This document shows positions 63,949 to 64,000 of a stretch of 64,000 nt of DNA, in pieces (positions within the stretch are counted from its first letter, which is position 1; every line of letters starts with the position of its first letter). The notes beneath the pieces were generated by a model. The model was not told where the DNA came from. It saw only the letters and a list, made by a program, of their open reading frames with translations, and did not search any database. The stretch spans positions 9,769,744 through 9,833,743 of the forward strand of contig CM040443.1 in NCBI GenBank assembly GCA_022749755.1, written 5' to 3'. The position numbers and the translations under genes were made by a program. Source of the DNA: Azadirachta indica (Eukaryota; Streptophyta; Magnoliopsida; Sapindales; Meliaceae).

Positions 63949-64000
63949 CTGATGATGATAGCATAACATAAGAAGATGGACCAACTTACAAAAAAATAAA

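Overview
The window is nuclear DNA of a flowering plant, most likely a woody eudicot. I base this on short introns with plant-type splice sites, an AT-rich background full of (TA)n and poly(A/T) tracts, plant-only gene families, and a plant Ty3/gypsy retrotransposon. I cannot name the species. Ten protein-coding genes and one retrotransposon fragment can be read. Nearly all genes are split, so most single-exon open frames are exon pieces or noise. I rebuilt exon chains by hand from GT/GC-AG sites, reading-frame continuity and recalled family sequences.

Layout, left to right. 1-1739 (-): 5' LTR, primer-binding site and open gag frame of a Ty3/gypsy element that runs off the left edge. 1865-4634 (+): nucleoredoxin 1. 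7019-8851 (+): DUF220 protein. 9509-14188 (-): pantothenate kinase 1 type. 14.2-17.8 kb: AT-rich spacer with small tandem repeats. 17806-22927 (+): MTOPVIB, the meiotic topoisomerase VI B-like protein. 24723-26363 (-): galactinol synthase. 26.4-32.8 kb: long spacer with microsatellites and two unexplained coding-like islands. 32810-35301 (-): ARF1-class GTPase with a leader intron. 37582-45011 (-): VPS34 phosphatidylinositol 3-kinase in 17 coding exons. 46412-49294 (-): peroxisomal 1,4-dihydroxy-2-naphthoyl-CoA synthase. 50878-55011 (-): polygalacturonase with a Pro/Lys-rich linker. 55.1-61.4 kb: microsatellite-dense spacer. 61383-63948 (-): a second polygalacturonase whose first exon lies beyond the right edge.

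The genes do not form a pathway; they are housekeeping and specialised genes held together by ancestry. From memory, the order matches an Arabidopsis chromosome 1 block (NRX1, PANK1, MTOPVIB, galactinol synthases, VPS34, ECHID, a polygalacturonase, about At1g60420-At1g60590). DUF220, ARF1 and the second polygalacturonase recall the duplicated At1g70480-At1g70500 and At1g23460-At1g23560 regions. The window therefore looks like an unfractionated ancestral arrangement.

I found no clearly new system. The best leads are a degenerate GHKL ATP site in MTOPVIB, a GC-AG intron and domain-sized duplicated exons in nucleoredoxin, a retrotransposon landed 126 bp upstream of its start codon, an altered peroxisomal signal in the naphthoate synthase, and an intron gain or loss between the two polygalacturonases.
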